A stretch of 64,000 bases of DNA from Actinophytocola sp963840275 (GTDB lineage Bacteria; Actinomycetota; Actinomycetes; Mycobacteriales; Pseudonocardiaceae), in the NCBI GenBank assembly GCA_963840275.1, contig CAWIYK010000010.1, positions 372,001 through 436,000 on the forward strand, given 5' to 3'. The translations under genes and the position numbers were made by a program. Shown here piece by piece: positions 16,864 through 25,300 of this stretch (the stretch's first letter is position 1; each line of letters begins with the position of its first letter). The notes under the pieces are model-generated. The model was not told the DNA's origin, did no database searches, and was given only the letters and a program-made list of their open reading frames with translations.

Positions 16864-17096
16864 GTCCGCACCGGTCGAGCCACTGCCGGTTCGGTTCGCC
16901 GGCGGACCCGCTGCTCGCTCGCCACGCGGTGAACTGGTTCGGCCGCACCAGCTCTGCCATCGTCGGCAAGGCCGGACCGCGACGTCGACCCGATGCGCCG
17001 CGGGCGGCAGCGGTCCGGCATGACGAGCCGGCCGACACCGAGCCGGCCGAGCTGTGCCGGTTCGGACAGGCGTGTGCTCGACGCGACGCGCGACCG

Positions 17097-17660
17097 TCAC
17101 ATCGGCAGGACGCGACCGAGCACACCGAACGGACGAGGATCACCGGTGAAGCGGTAGTGGCGCAGGACGTCGACGAACCCCACGCGGTAGTACAGCCGCC
17201 ACGCCCGCGACGGACCCTCCGGCGTCGACAGCAGGACCTTGCTCGATCCGACACCGCCCAGCAGTCGCCGCAACAGCTGCTCACCGGTGCCGCGGCCCTG
17301 GTTGTTCGGCCGGACGTGCACCTCGGTCAGCTCGAAGTAGTCGTCGAGCCACTGGTTCGCGAGGTCCGGGCCGGACTGCTCGATGATCCCGCGGCGGACC
17401 TGCTCGTGCCACCACTGCCCGGCCGCGCCGCGGTAGCCGTACGCGATCCCGACCATCTGGTCGTCGGTGTCGAACGCCGCGACGCAGCGCCACTCGGCGC
17501 GGAGCATGTGCGCGAGCCACATGGGCGCGCGCTGCTCCGCGGTGCCCGCCGGGTAGCGCATCGCCGTGACGTACAGCGACAGAGCTTCTGGCAGGCGGGC
17601 GCGCAGGTCGTCGGCGCTGAGGTCGACGAACCGTTCGACGCGAGGCGGAACCGCGGTCAC
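17097..17660 (-). CDS. GNAT family N-acetyltransferase
   Basis: A 187-residue acetyl-CoA dependent transferase. The acetyl-CoA pyrophosphate-binding motif A appears as VHVRPNNQGRGTGEQLLRRL (about 125-144), with the usual C-terminal tyrosine region LYYRVGFVDVLRHYRFTGD. The start GTG 17660 overlaps the TGA of the upstream YbaK gene (GTGA), indicating translational coupling. The acceptor substrate is unknown; the pairing with an editing deacylase suggests amino-acid or tRNA-related chemistry, but this is weak inference. Confidence 0.85.
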   Translation of the reverse strand: MTAVPPRVERFVDLSADDLRARLPEALSLYVTAMRYPAGTAEQRAPMWLAHMLRAEWRCVAAFDTDDQMVGIAYGYRGAAGQWWHEQVRRGIIEQSGPDLANQWLDDYFELTEVHVRPNNQGRGTGEQLLRRLLGGVGSSKVLLSTPEGPSRAWRLYYRVGFVDVLRHYRFTGDPRPFGVLGRVLPM

Positions 17661-18178
17661 GACAGTCGATTCTCCTCCCCGGCGGCGACGTCCGCCGCCG
17701 TGCCCCCCGTCAACGCGAGCAGCTCGGCGAACGTCGTCGGGTACACCGACTTGGGGTGGCCGGCGGCCGCCCACACCACGTCATAGCGTGCCAGGTCGTT
17801 GTCCACCAGCGTGCGCACCGAGCGCGGATGACCCGTTGGCGCCACCCCGCCGATCGCCTGCCCGGTGTGCTCGCGCACGAACGCCGGGTCGGCCCGGTCC
17901 ACCCGGTCGGCGCCGGCGATCCGCGCGAGCACGGCCACGTCGGCGCGGTGCGCGCCGGAGGTCAGGGCGAGCAGCGGACGCACCTCGTCACCGTGGGTAG
18001 CACGAAAGACGAGGCTGTTGGCGATCGCGCCGACCTCGACCCCGAGTGCGGCCGCGGCGGCCGCCGCGGTGCGCACCTCGTCGTCGAGGATGCGGATGCC
18101 GTCGGCGGCCGAGATCATCCCGGCCTCGCGGAGCGCGGCGGCCAACTTGCTGATCGAGGGGTGGTCGAGAGTGCTCAT
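17657..18178 (-). CDS. ybaK: YbaK/EbsC (ProX-like) aminoacyl-tRNA deacylase
   Basis: The 173-residue protein has the INS-domain pattern of trans-editing enzymes that hydrolyse mischarged tRNA, such as Cys-tRNA(Pro) or Ala-tRNA(Pro). Characteristic segments are GAIANSLVFRA, a lysine-site region that reads LTSGAHRAD here, and GGVAPTGHPRSV. In many family members LTSG is followed by RVD, so substrate preference cannot be given. It is the first gene of a pair with the GNAT protein and faces away from the HEPN gene promoter. Confidence 0.88.
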   Translation of the reverse strand: MSTLDHPSISKLAAALREAGMISAADGIRILDDEVRTAAAAAAALGVEVGAIANSLVFRATHGDEVRPLLALTSGAHRADVAVLARIAGADRVDRADPAFVREHTGQAIGGVAPTGHPRSVRTLVDNDLARYDVVWAAAGHPKSVYPTTFAELLALTGGTAADVAAGEENRLS

Positions 18179-18239
18179 GGGGCTATCTGACCACGGATGT
18201 GGCCCGCGTCGCCGCTGAAAATCCGGGCCGAGGTTGAGT

Positions 18240-18285
18240 CTGTCGGTGCCCGGAGCTAAGCTCGAATTGTTCGAACACACGTTCG
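18240..18285 (+). promoter_or_regulatory. DNA-damage control region: RecA-NDp-type promoter plus LexA box
   Basis: CTGTCGGTG (18240-18248) is followed by exactly eight bases and TAAGCT (18257-18262). This matches the RecA-NDp/PafBC promoter consensus, tTGTCRgtg-N8-TANNNT, except for its first base. Ten bases downstream lies a perfect LexA box, CGAAC-ACAC-GTTCG (18272-18285), placed at the expected transcription start, where LexA would block initiation. Both serve the HEPN gene at 18400. Confidence 0.75.
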
Positions 18286-18293
18286 AGCCTTGG

Positions 18294-18330
18294 CTCGGTG
18301 GTGGGGCGGGGGAAGCGCCTCACCACCGAG
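18294..18330 (+). other. 15-bp hairpin in the leader of the HEPN gene
   Basis: CTCGGTGGTG (18294-18303) pairs with CACCACCGAG (18321-18330). The inner GGGCG/CGCCT extends this to 15 pairs with one G-U, around a seven-base loop. It lies inside the presumed 5' untranslated region, after the promoter and about 70 bases before the start codon, so it could act as an attenuator. Confidence 0.6.
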
Positions 18331-18399
18331 CGCCGCCGGCTTCCCCTCGGCGCGTCGTCACACCGCGTGACGATGTTCGACTCGCGAGGAGGCCGTCCG

Positions 18400-18813
18400 G
18401 TGACCACGACCCTGGATTTCCGCAACCACCACTCGTCGGCGCCGGAGTCCGCGCTCATCCTGCTCGGCCAGGCGGAGGACGGACTCTGCGAGGCCGAGGT
18501 CGAGCAGAACCCGGCGGAGCGGTACGCGCAGGCCTACCTCGCCGCGCTGCGTGCCGCCGCGGCGCTGCTCGCCATGCGCGGTCGGCCGCACCGGGCCCGC
18601 TCGCGGCCGATGAGCGTGTGGACGCTGCTGTCGTCGGTCGCGCCGGAGCTGCGGGAGTGGGCGGCGTTCTTCGCGTCGTGCTCCGCGACGCGGGCGTCGG
18701 TGCAGGCCGGCATCACGCGTGCGGTCGGCACGCGGTCCGCCGACGACCTCGTGCGGCAGACGGGACAGTTCATCGAGCTGGTCGCGCGTGCGATCCGCGG
18801 CACGGCGCCGTGA
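18400..18813 (+). CDS. SAV_6107-type HEPN domain protein, SOS-controlled
   Basis: The 137-residue, largely helical protein carries AERYAQAYLAALRAAAALLA (about 40-59) and SVWTLLSSVAPELREWAAFF (about 72-91). This pattern matches the SAV_6107 HEPN family, which in actinobacteria is often next to error-prone polymerase genes. HEPN proteins are frequently RNases or nucleotide-transfer partners, but the RxxxxH motif is not obvious here. GTG 18400 was chosen for GAGGAGG seven bases upstream. It overlaps the next gene by four bases. LexA and RecA-NDp motifs upstream support a role in DNA damage tolerance. Confidence 0.75.
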   Translation: MTTTLDFRNHHSSAPESALILLGQAEDGLCEAEVEQNPAERYAQAYLAALRAAAALLAMRGRPHRARSRPMSVWTLLSSVAPELREWAAFFASCSATRASVQAGITRAVGTRSADDLVRQTGQFIELVARAIRGTAP

Positions 18814-19571
18814 CCGTCGCCCCACTGGTCGACCATGCCCGGCTGCTCGAGGCGCTCGACGTAGAAGGTGAGCGGCTGGCCGCGTCCGCCACCGGCACCG
18901 ACCCGGAACTGGAGGTGGCGCACCTGCCGGGGATGCGGCTCGGCGAGGTCGTGCGGCACGTCGGCAGCGTGTACCGGATGGTCGTGTCGTGGCTGCGCGA
19001 CGGCGAGCGGCCGACCCGCTGGCAGCGGGAGCCGGACGAGGGCCAGACGGTCGTCGACTACCTGCGCACCGGCCTGCGTGAGGTGGTCGACGAGCTCGCC
19101 GCGCACGACCCGGAGGAGGGCTGCCCCACGTGGTGGCCCGCCTACCAGACCTACGGGTTCTGGTACCGGCGGCTGGCTCACGAGACCACCGTGCACCGGG
19201 TCGACGTGCAGCTGGCGGGCGCCGGCATGGTCGTCGGCGGCATCGCGGACGACGTCGCCGCCGACGGGGTCGACGAGATCCTGTCCCTGTGGTTCATGCA
19301 CCGCCTCGGCGTGCTCGGCGTGTCGGACGTGGTGCCCGGCCGGGTCGCCGTGCGTGCCGGCGGCCGGCGCTGGCTCGCGCAGGTCACGGAGGGCGGCACG
19401 GCGGCGTGGCGCGCAGACGAGGACGAACCGGCCGAGGCGACGGTGTCGCACGACGTCGGGGGCATGTACCTGTGGCTGTGGGGCCGGCGGCCGGGCGCGC
19501 TCGTGCAGGTGTCGGGCGACCAGGTGCTCGTGGCCCAGCTGCAGAGCCTGCTCCGGTTGGCGACGCGCTGA
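18810..19571 (+). CDS. Maleylpyruvate isomerase family mycothiol-dependent enzyme (DinB fold)
   Basis: The 253-residue protein has a DinB-like N-terminal four-helix bundle with metal-binding histidines (about residues 50 and in RLAHETTVHRVD, about 135-146). A C-terminal domain contains VSHDVGGMYLWLWGRRP. This is the MDMPI family layout, whose members use mycothiol for isomerisation or detoxification. GTG 18810 overlaps the HEPN stop (GTGA), so both proteins come from one SOS-type transcript. A role in handling electrophiles during DNA damage is inference. Confidence 0.85.
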   Translation: MTVAPLVDHARLLEALDVEGERLAASATGTDPELEVAHLPGMRLGEVVRHVGSVYRMVVSWLRDGERPTRWQREPDEGQTVVDYLRTGLREVVDELAAHDPEEGCPTWWPAYQTYGFWYRRLAHETTVHRVDVQLAGAGMVVGGIADDVAADGVDEILSLWFMHRLGVLGVSDVVPGRVAVRAGGRRWLAQVTEGGTAAWRADEDEPAEATVSHDVGGMYLWLWGRRPGALVQVSGDQVLVAQLQSLLRLATR

Positions 19572-19572
19572 A

Positions 19573-19595
19573 TTGTCGGTGCTGTCGGCTAGCTT
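19573..19595 (+). promoter_or_regulatory. RecA-NDp/PafBC-type promoter of the VOC gene
   Basis: TTGTCGGTG (19573-19581), then exactly eight bases, then TAGCTT (19590-19595). This is a full match to the LexA-independent DNA-damage promoter and is the same upstream core as the recA copy at 31667. The hexamer ends seven bases before the ATG at 19603, so the mRNA is probably leaderless. Confidence 0.8.
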
Positions 19596-19602
19596 TCTGT
19601 GC

Positions 19603-20283
19603 ATGTCCACCCGACTGGCCAAAGTTGTCTTCGACGCGGCAGACCCGCCCGCGCTGGCCCGGTTCTGGGCCGAACTGCTCGACTGGCGGGTCACGGGCGA
19701 GGCCACCGTGCAGGCTCCACCGGAGGACGGCGGTGAGCTGGACCTGGTCTTCACCCGGCCGCCGGGCGAGAAGGTCGGGAAGAACCGCGTGCATCTCGAC
19801 CTGTCGAGTGCCGCTCCCGACCAGCAGATGGTGATCATGCGGCGCGCGCTGGCGCTCGGCGCGGTCCGCGCGGACGTCGGACAGCGCAACGTGCCGTGGT
19901 TCGTGCTGGCCGACCCGGAGGGCAACGAGTTCTGCGTGCTGGAGCCGCGCCCGGAGTACGCGGCGACGGGCGCGCTCGCCGCCGTCGTGGTGGACGCGGT
20001 GGACCCGGCGGTGTTGGCGCAGTTCTGGTCCGCGGCGAGCGGCTGGCCGCAGGTCGCGTCCTCGGAGCACACGGCGTCGCTGCGGACGCCCCACGGTCGC
20101 GGTCCGTGGCTGGAGTTCGTGTGGACCGGGGAGCCGCACGAGTCGCCGAACCGGGTGCGGGTGGAGCTGACGTCCGGCGAGGATCACGCGGCCGAGGTGG
20201 CGCATCTGGTGGAGCTGGGCGGCCGCCGGCTCGACGGCGGCGTCATGGCCGACCCGGAGGGCAACGAGTTCCACGTGCGGTGA
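19603..20283 (+). CDS. Two-domain VOC (glyoxalase/dioxygenase superfamily) protein
   Basis: The 226-residue protein has two homologous VOC half-domains. Each contains F-W-AEL/AASGW near its start (about 16-28 and 140-150) and a VLADPEGNEFCV or VMADPEGNEFHV end motif (about 105 and 215). The conserved glutamates of DPEGNE would bind metal. The family includes glyoxalases and antibiotic-resistance proteins, but the substrate is not predictable. Its own DNA-damage promoter suggests detoxification or resistance during genotoxic stress. Confidence 0.85.
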   Translation: MSTRLAKVVFDAADPPALARFWAELLDWRVTGEATVQAPPEDGGELDLVFTRPPGEKVGKNRVHLDLSSAAPDQQMVIMRRALALGAVRADVGQRNVPWFVLADPEGNEFCVLEPRPEYAATGALAAVVVDAVDPAVLAQFWSAASGWPQVASSEHTASLRTPHGRGPWLEFVWTGEPHESPNRVRVELTSGEDHAAEVAHLVELGGRRLDGGVMADPEGNEFHVR

Positions 20284-20290
20284 GTGACGG

Positions 20291-20452
20291 CTACTCCGGC
20301 ACTCCCAGCAGGGTCCTCGTTCCGGTCAGCACCTCTGCCGCCGTCGGGGCGGTCTCCTGGTCCGTCAGCCACTGGACCATCAGGCCCGAGATCAGCGCCA
20401 GCTGCACCGCGCCGACCACCATCTCGGGTACTGGCGCCGGCTCGCCGGCTGA
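20291..20452 (-). pseudogene. C-terminal remnant of a TetR family regulator
   Basis: About 53 codons before a TAG at 20291 read EMVVGAVQLALISGLMVQWL and TDQETAPTAAEVLTGTRTLL, a typical last helix pair of TetR-type repressors. There is no start codon with ribosome site and no DNA-binding domain; the DUF1801-like gene stops just upstream at 20455. The 5' part of the regulator was probably lost by deletion. Confidence 0.55.
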
Positions 20453-20454
20453 GG

Positions 20455-20814
20455 TCAGCGGACCCGCGCCAGCGCGGCCGCGAACAGTTCGGTCAGCTCG
20501 GGGCGCCGCAGGTCGGCGTCGGTGCGGAGCTTGACGTGGCGATGCACCTTGCCGGCGCCCTCGAGTAGTCCGGCCGGGTCCGGCAGCTCGACGCCGTGCG
20601 CGATGCCGATCGTCACGTGCCGGCTGGCCGGCAGGATCGTGAAGACCAGGTGCTTGTAGCCGGGTCCGGTGCCGAGTCCGATGCCGTCCGCGTCGGCGGT
20701 GACCAGCGCGTCGGGGAACAGCCGGAGCAGCTCCGCGTGGACCGCTCGGGCCAGCGGCGCGACCGCGGGCGTGCAGTTGTCGAGGACGACGTCCGCCGGG
20801 GAACCCACCGTCAC
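20455..20814 (-). CDS. DUF1801-like protein
   Basis: A 119-residue soluble protein with HAELLRLFPDALVTADADGI, GYKHLVFTILPASRHVTIGI and RHVKLRTDADLRRPELTELF. This pattern is seen in DUF1801/YdhG-like proteins, a small fold of unknown function. GTG 20814 overlaps the stop of the Clp-N gene by three bases and a second GTG lies two codons later, so the gene is probably translated from the same mRNA as the Clp-N protein. Confidence 0.7.
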   Translation of the reverse strand: MTVGSPADVVLDNCTPAVAPLARAVHAELLRLFPDALVTADADGIGLGTGPGYKHLVFTILPASRHVTIGIAHGVELPDPAGLLEGAGKVHRHVKLRTDADLRRPELTELFAAALARVR

Positions 20815-21794
20815 TCTCCCTGGCGGCCGGGCCGCAACCGGTCGTGCAGCACGCGGCGGACCAACAGCGCGGCCTTGCCCGGCTCGATGCCATCGGGCAC
20901 CGGCTCGCCGCGCAGTGACTGCAGCAGCGTCACCAGGAGCTCGGTCGTCTTCGTCCACAGGGGCACGAACTTGCCGATGACCGGGCCGGTCGGCGTGACC
21001 GGGCCGTTGATCAGCTCGGCGACCGCCTTCGCGAGACTGACGGTGGCCTGGTCGCGGAACACCAGATGCACCTCGTCGCCCTCGACGCGCAGCTCCATCT
21101 TGCGCGCGCCGATCTCCTCCGGGGTCGCGTCGGTGGTGTCCTCCGTGTCCACCTCGTCCACTTTGGACGCGATGGCCGCCGCGTCGACGCCGAGGTCGCT
21201 CAGTACCTTCGCGGCCATGCTGCCCTCGGCGCGGACCAGGGCCTCGAGCAGGTGGTGGCTGCCCATCGGCGCGTCGCCGGCCAGCGCCTGCGCCGCGGTG
21301 ACGACCTCGTCGGCGGCGTTCGTCCTGGTCGCGGGCTCGCCGCCGGGCTGCTCGCGGCGGCCGGTGCTGATCAGCTCGCGCACGGTGGTGCGGACCGAGT
21401 TCAGGTCGGGGAGGTGGTTGGCGAGGATCTTGGCGGCCACGCCCTTACCCTCGCGCTCGACCGCGAGCAGGATGTGCTCGGTGCCGATGTAGTTGTGGTT
21501 GAGCTGCAACGCTTCGCGCAGCGACAGCTCGAGCACCTTCTTGGCCCTCGGGGTGAACGGGACCATCCCGTCGGCCGGCGCGTCGCCGACCCCGCTGGTG
21601 GCCTCGACCTCCGCCGCGACCGCGTCGTGCGTGACGCCGAGCGAGCGCAGCGCCTGGCCCGCGGTGCTCGCCGGCAATGCGAGCAGGCCGAGCAGGACGT
21701 GCTCGGTGCCGATCTGCCGGTGGTGGAGGGCGCGGGCCTCTTCCTGGGCCAGCACGACCACACGCCTGGCTTCGACCGTGAATCTCTCGAACAT
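20811..21794 (-). CDS. Stand-alone Clp N-domain protein without AAA module
   Basis: The 327-residue protein starts MFERFTVEARRVVVLAQEEA, exactly like ClpC. A first pair of Clp-N repeats includes IGTEHVLLGLL (about 30) and YIGTEHILLAVEREGKGVAA (about 107-126). A third, partial repeat is at MGSHHLLEALVRAEGSMAAK (about 183-202). Walker motifs are absent, so it cannot unfold proteins itself. ClpC N-domains bind adaptors and substrates, so this may be an adaptor or decoy for ClpC/ClpP (inference). A TTGACA-N17-GACCAT promoter ends seven bases before its ATG. Confidence 0.8.
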   Translation of the reverse strand: MFERFTVEARRVVVLAQEEARALHHRQIGTEHVLLGLLALPASTAGQALRSLGVTHDAVAAEVEATSGVGDAPADGMVPFTPRAKKVLELSLREALQLNHNYIGTEHILLAVEREGKGVAAKILANHLPDLNSVRTTVRELISTGRREQPGGEPATRTNAADEVVTAAQALAGDAPMGSHHLLEALVRAEGSMAAKVLSDLGVDAAAIASKVDEVDTEDTTDATPEEIGARKMELRVEGDEVHLVFRDQATVSLAKAVAELINGPVTPTGPVIGKFVPLWTKTTELLVTLLQSLRGEPVPDGIEPGKAALLVRRVLHDRLRPGRQGE

Positions 21795-21801
21795 GCTGCC
21801 G

Positions 21802-21850
21802 ATGGTCCGCGTTGGCTCTAACCCTGTCAATACAGTGTCAGTGATAGGGT
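21802..21850. promoter_or_regulatory. Divergent promoter region with 30-bp palindromic operator
   Basis: 21821-21850 runs ACCCTGTCAAT...AGTGATAGGGT; nine of the outer eleven base pairs are symmetric. It contains the minus-strand -35 TTGACA (21825-21830) of the Clp-N gene and the plus-strand -10 TAGGGT (21845-21850) of the MerR-like gene. A protein bound here would block both. The minus-strand -10 would be GACCAT at 21802-21807. Confidence 0.6.
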
Positions 21851-21856
21851 ACCCGT

Positions 21857-22210
21857 ATGTCGGACTGGGATGAGCGGCTGTCCCGCTGGCGCGACGAGCT
21901 GGAGCTCTTCGCCCAGCTGGAGGAGACGCCGTGGGTGTCGCTGGCACAGGCCGAACAGGAGACCGGGGTGTCCCGCTCGGCGCTGCGGGCGTGGTACCGA
22001 AACGGGGAGATCCGCTCCCGACTGGTCGACGGTCCGAACGGCCCGCAGCGGCTGGTGCCCCTGGACGCCGTCGTCGAACGAGCGGCCCGGTCCCCGAGAA
22101 TCCAACGACGCGCTGAGCGCGAGGTGAGTCTCGAAGCGCAGGTCACGCTGCTGCGCCACCGCCTCGACCAACTCGAACTGCGACTCGCGGCTGTGGAGAA
22201 AGGCAAGTAG
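21857..22210 (+). CDS. MerR-like helix-turn-helix protein
   Basis: The 117-residue protein starts MSDWDERLSRWRDELELFAQ. The DNA-binding part, WVSLAQAEQETGVSRSALRA followed by WYRNGEIRSR (about 26-55), is a MerR/excisionase-type winged helix. The C-terminus (about 85-117) is a heptad-like coiled coil, LRHRLDQLELRLAAVEK, suitable for dimers. It is probably leaderless from TAGGGT six bases before the ATG. It may autoregulate and control the divergent Clp-N gene through the 30-bp palindrome; this is inferred from position. Confidence 0.75.
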   Translation: MSDWDERLSRWRDELELFAQLEETPWVSLAQAEQETGVSRSALRAWYRNGEIRSRLVDGPNGPQRLVPLDAVVERAARSPRIQRRAEREVSLEAQVTLLRHRLDQLELRLAAVEKGK

Positions 22211-22390
22211 CAGCGTTGCGACGCGTCAGGCGACGGTGTGGCCGAGAGAGCAGTGCCGGTGGCGGACGCCTGTTCGCCCCAGACGTGTCGGCGGTGTTCG
22301 AGGCCGGACTGTTCGTGGTACCAACAAGTCCGGCACGTGTCCCTGCACCGGGTCGCCACATCGTTGTCGCTGCGGAGGCCGTGGATGGGT

Positions 22391-25300
22391 TCAGGCGCGT
22401 AGGCGCAGACCCTTCGGCGTGGCTCGGAAGCCCGCGTCCCTCAGTACCTCCGCCAGGTTGGACGTCAGTGCCACCTCGCCGTCCGCGCGTTGCACAGCCA
22501 GCTGTCCGAGCCAGCCCTCCTTCACCGCCCGCGACAGGGCTTCCGCCGCGGCTCGCAGTGCGGCGTCGTCCTCGGTGAAGGACAGCAGGGAGCGGCCGCC
22601 GCGTTCGACGTACAGCGCGGGGACGCCGTCGACGAGCACCGCCAGCGCGCCGGCTTTCCTTCCCGGGCGGTGCTTTCCGTCGCCGACCGGGTCCGGCCAC
22701 GGTAACGCCGCGCCGTACGGCTGCGCCGGGTCCGCCGCGGCCAGCACTCGCGCGGTGCTGTCCGGGCCGGGCGCACCGTCCGAACGGGACAGTCCACGCA
22801 GCCGGTCCACCGCACCCCGTGCCGCGAACTGTGCCGCGCCAAGGCCTTCCACCACATAGCCGCGCACGATCTGACCCGATTCCTCCATCGCGCGCAACAC
22901 CTTGTACACGCCGCTGAAGCCGCCGGTCACCCGTTCGGTGTCGAGCGCCCCTCGGGTCAGCACACCGTGTCGCTCCAGGAACGCCTCCGCCCGCGCATGG
23001 GCCCGCCGTGTCGGGTCCGGTTCCCTTGCCACGACCAGCGACCAGCGTCCTGCGACCGTCGGCGGGCCCGTCCGGCTCGGCATCGCCGGGCGCGCGCCCC
23101 GCAGCCGCGCGTACCGTCCGCGCGGTGTGGACCGACGCGGCTTGTGCGCGGCGCCCCGGCCGGACACCAACGCACGCAGCGGCGCGATCGTGTCGTTCGT
23201 GACCAGCCCCGACCACACCAGATCCCACAGCGCCGCAACGACATCCGCGTCCGACGGGGCCTCCGCCCCACCGTCGAGCAGCACCGCGCCCGCCCGCTCG
23301 GCCAACTGACGGAAGAACAGCGCGCCACCGTCCATCGCCGACAGCACGGCCCCGTGCAGCGGTGTGTCCGGCACCGCCTCCTCGACCTCCGGCAGCAGCA
23401 GGTCCGCCACGTCCGTCGGGGCGACGGCCAACCAGCCGTCGCCGCCGGCCAGCGCGCCGGTGCCGCACCACGTCACCTCGCCGCTCGTCGTCAGCTCGTC
23501 GAGCAGCGCCGGCGTGTAGCCGGGTAACCGCGACGGCAGGATCAGCGACTCGAACCCGCTCGCCGGCAGCGGCGCGCCGGCCAGCTGCTCCACCACCGAC
23601 AGCACGTCGTCGGCGGTCGGGGCGGTCCGCAACCGTTTGCCGACCCCGTGCCACACCGGGAGGAAACGGCCCAGCGCCGCCGGTTCGACCGGCTCGACCT
23701 CGGCACGCAGCTTCGCGAGCGACGACCGCCGCACCCGCCGCAGCACGTCCGCGTCGCAGTACTCGATGTGCGTGCCGCCGGGGCGCAGCTCGCCGCGCAC
23801 CAGCCGGCCCGTGCCGACCATCCGGTCCAGCACCCCGGTGACCACCGCGACGCCGAGCCCGAACCGGGCGGCCGCCGCGAGCGCCGGGAACGGGCCGTGC
23901 GTGCGCGCGTACCGGGACAGCAGGTCGCCCAGCGGGTCGTCGACCGGCTCGGTGAACGCCTCCGGCACACCGACGGGTAACGCCGTGCCCAACGCGTCCC
24001 GCAGGCGGCCCGCGTCCTCGATGATCACGAACCGGTCCTCGCCCGCGATCCGCACGCGGATGATCCGCCGCTGCTGCTCCAACTCGTCAAGCCAGCCCGG
24101 CTCCACGCCACGCAGCGCGGCCTCCTGCTCGGTCAGGTCGCCGAGGAACCGCAACAGGTCCGCGGCGTCCTCCGCGTGCCGCGCGTGCCGCGACGGGTCC
24201 AGCCGCTGCAGCGACTGCTCGACCTCGGTCAGCACGTCCGAGTCGAGCAGCTCCCGGATCGCCTCCGACCCGAGCAGCTCGGCGAGCAGTGAGCTGTCCA
24301 GCGACAGCGCCGCCGCCCGCCGCTCGGCCAGCGGCGCGTCCGCGTCGTACAGGAACATCCCCGCGTACCCGAACAGCATGCTGCGCGCGAACGGCGACGG
24401 CGACTGCGTCTCGATCTCGACGACCCGCACCTTCCGCGACCGCACCTCCGCCATCAGCTCCCGCAGCCCCGCGAGGTCGTACACGTCCTGCAGGCACTCC
24501 CGCATGGCCTCCAGGACCACCGGGAACTGCTCGTACTTCGCCGCGACGGACAGCAGCTGCGCCGACCGCTGCCGCTGCCGCCACAGCGGGGTGCGCTTGC
24601 GAGGGTCGCGACGCGGCAGCAGCAGCGACCGCGCCGCGCACTCCCGGAACCGGGACGCGAACAGCGCGGAGCCACCCACCTCCGTGACCACGATCTGCTC
24701 GACCTCCTCCGGGTCGAGCAGCACGTCCTCCGCGCCCGCCACGACGTCGGCGCCCTCGTCGTCGACGGTGTCCGGCAGCTGGATGACGATGCCGTCGTCG
24801 GAGTGCGCCACCCGCGCCTCGATGCCGCGCCGCTCGCGCAACCGGGCGCCGATCGCGAGCGCCCACGGCGCGTTGACCTGCGCGCCGAACGGCGAGTGCA
24901 CGACCATCCGCCAGTCGCCCAGCTCGTCGCGGTACCGCTCGATCAGCATCGTGCGGTCGTTCGGGACGTGCCTGGTCGCCTCCTTCTGTTCGGCGACGTA
25001 GGCGAGGAGGTTGCCGGCGGCGAACGCGTCCAGCCCCGCGTCGGTCGCCCTGGCGAGCGCGTCGGGCTCGGTCATGCCCGACACCTCGCGCAGGAACTTC
25101 CCGAGCGCGCGTCCCAGCTCCAGCGGCCGGCCCGGCGCGTCGCCCTTCCAGAACGGCATCCGCGCCGGCTCACCCGGTGCGGGCGTCGCGATCACCCGAT
25201 CGTGTGTGATGTCCTGGATCCGCCACGCCGAGGTGCCGAGCAGGAACGTGTCGCCGACCCGCGACTCGTACACCATCTCCTCGTCCAGCTCGCCGACCCG

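Noticed and set aside
16864..17096. Open frame on the + strand after the DUF885 terminator
   Set aside because: No ribosome site, low-complexity translation, and it runs through the antisense of the GNAT gene.
22211..22390. Cysteine-rich reading MATRCRDTCRTCWYHEQSGL on the minus strand
   Set aside because: It resembles a zinc-binding peptide, but the frame continues antisense into the MerR-like gene and no family match or ribosome site was seen; kept as a weak possibility only.
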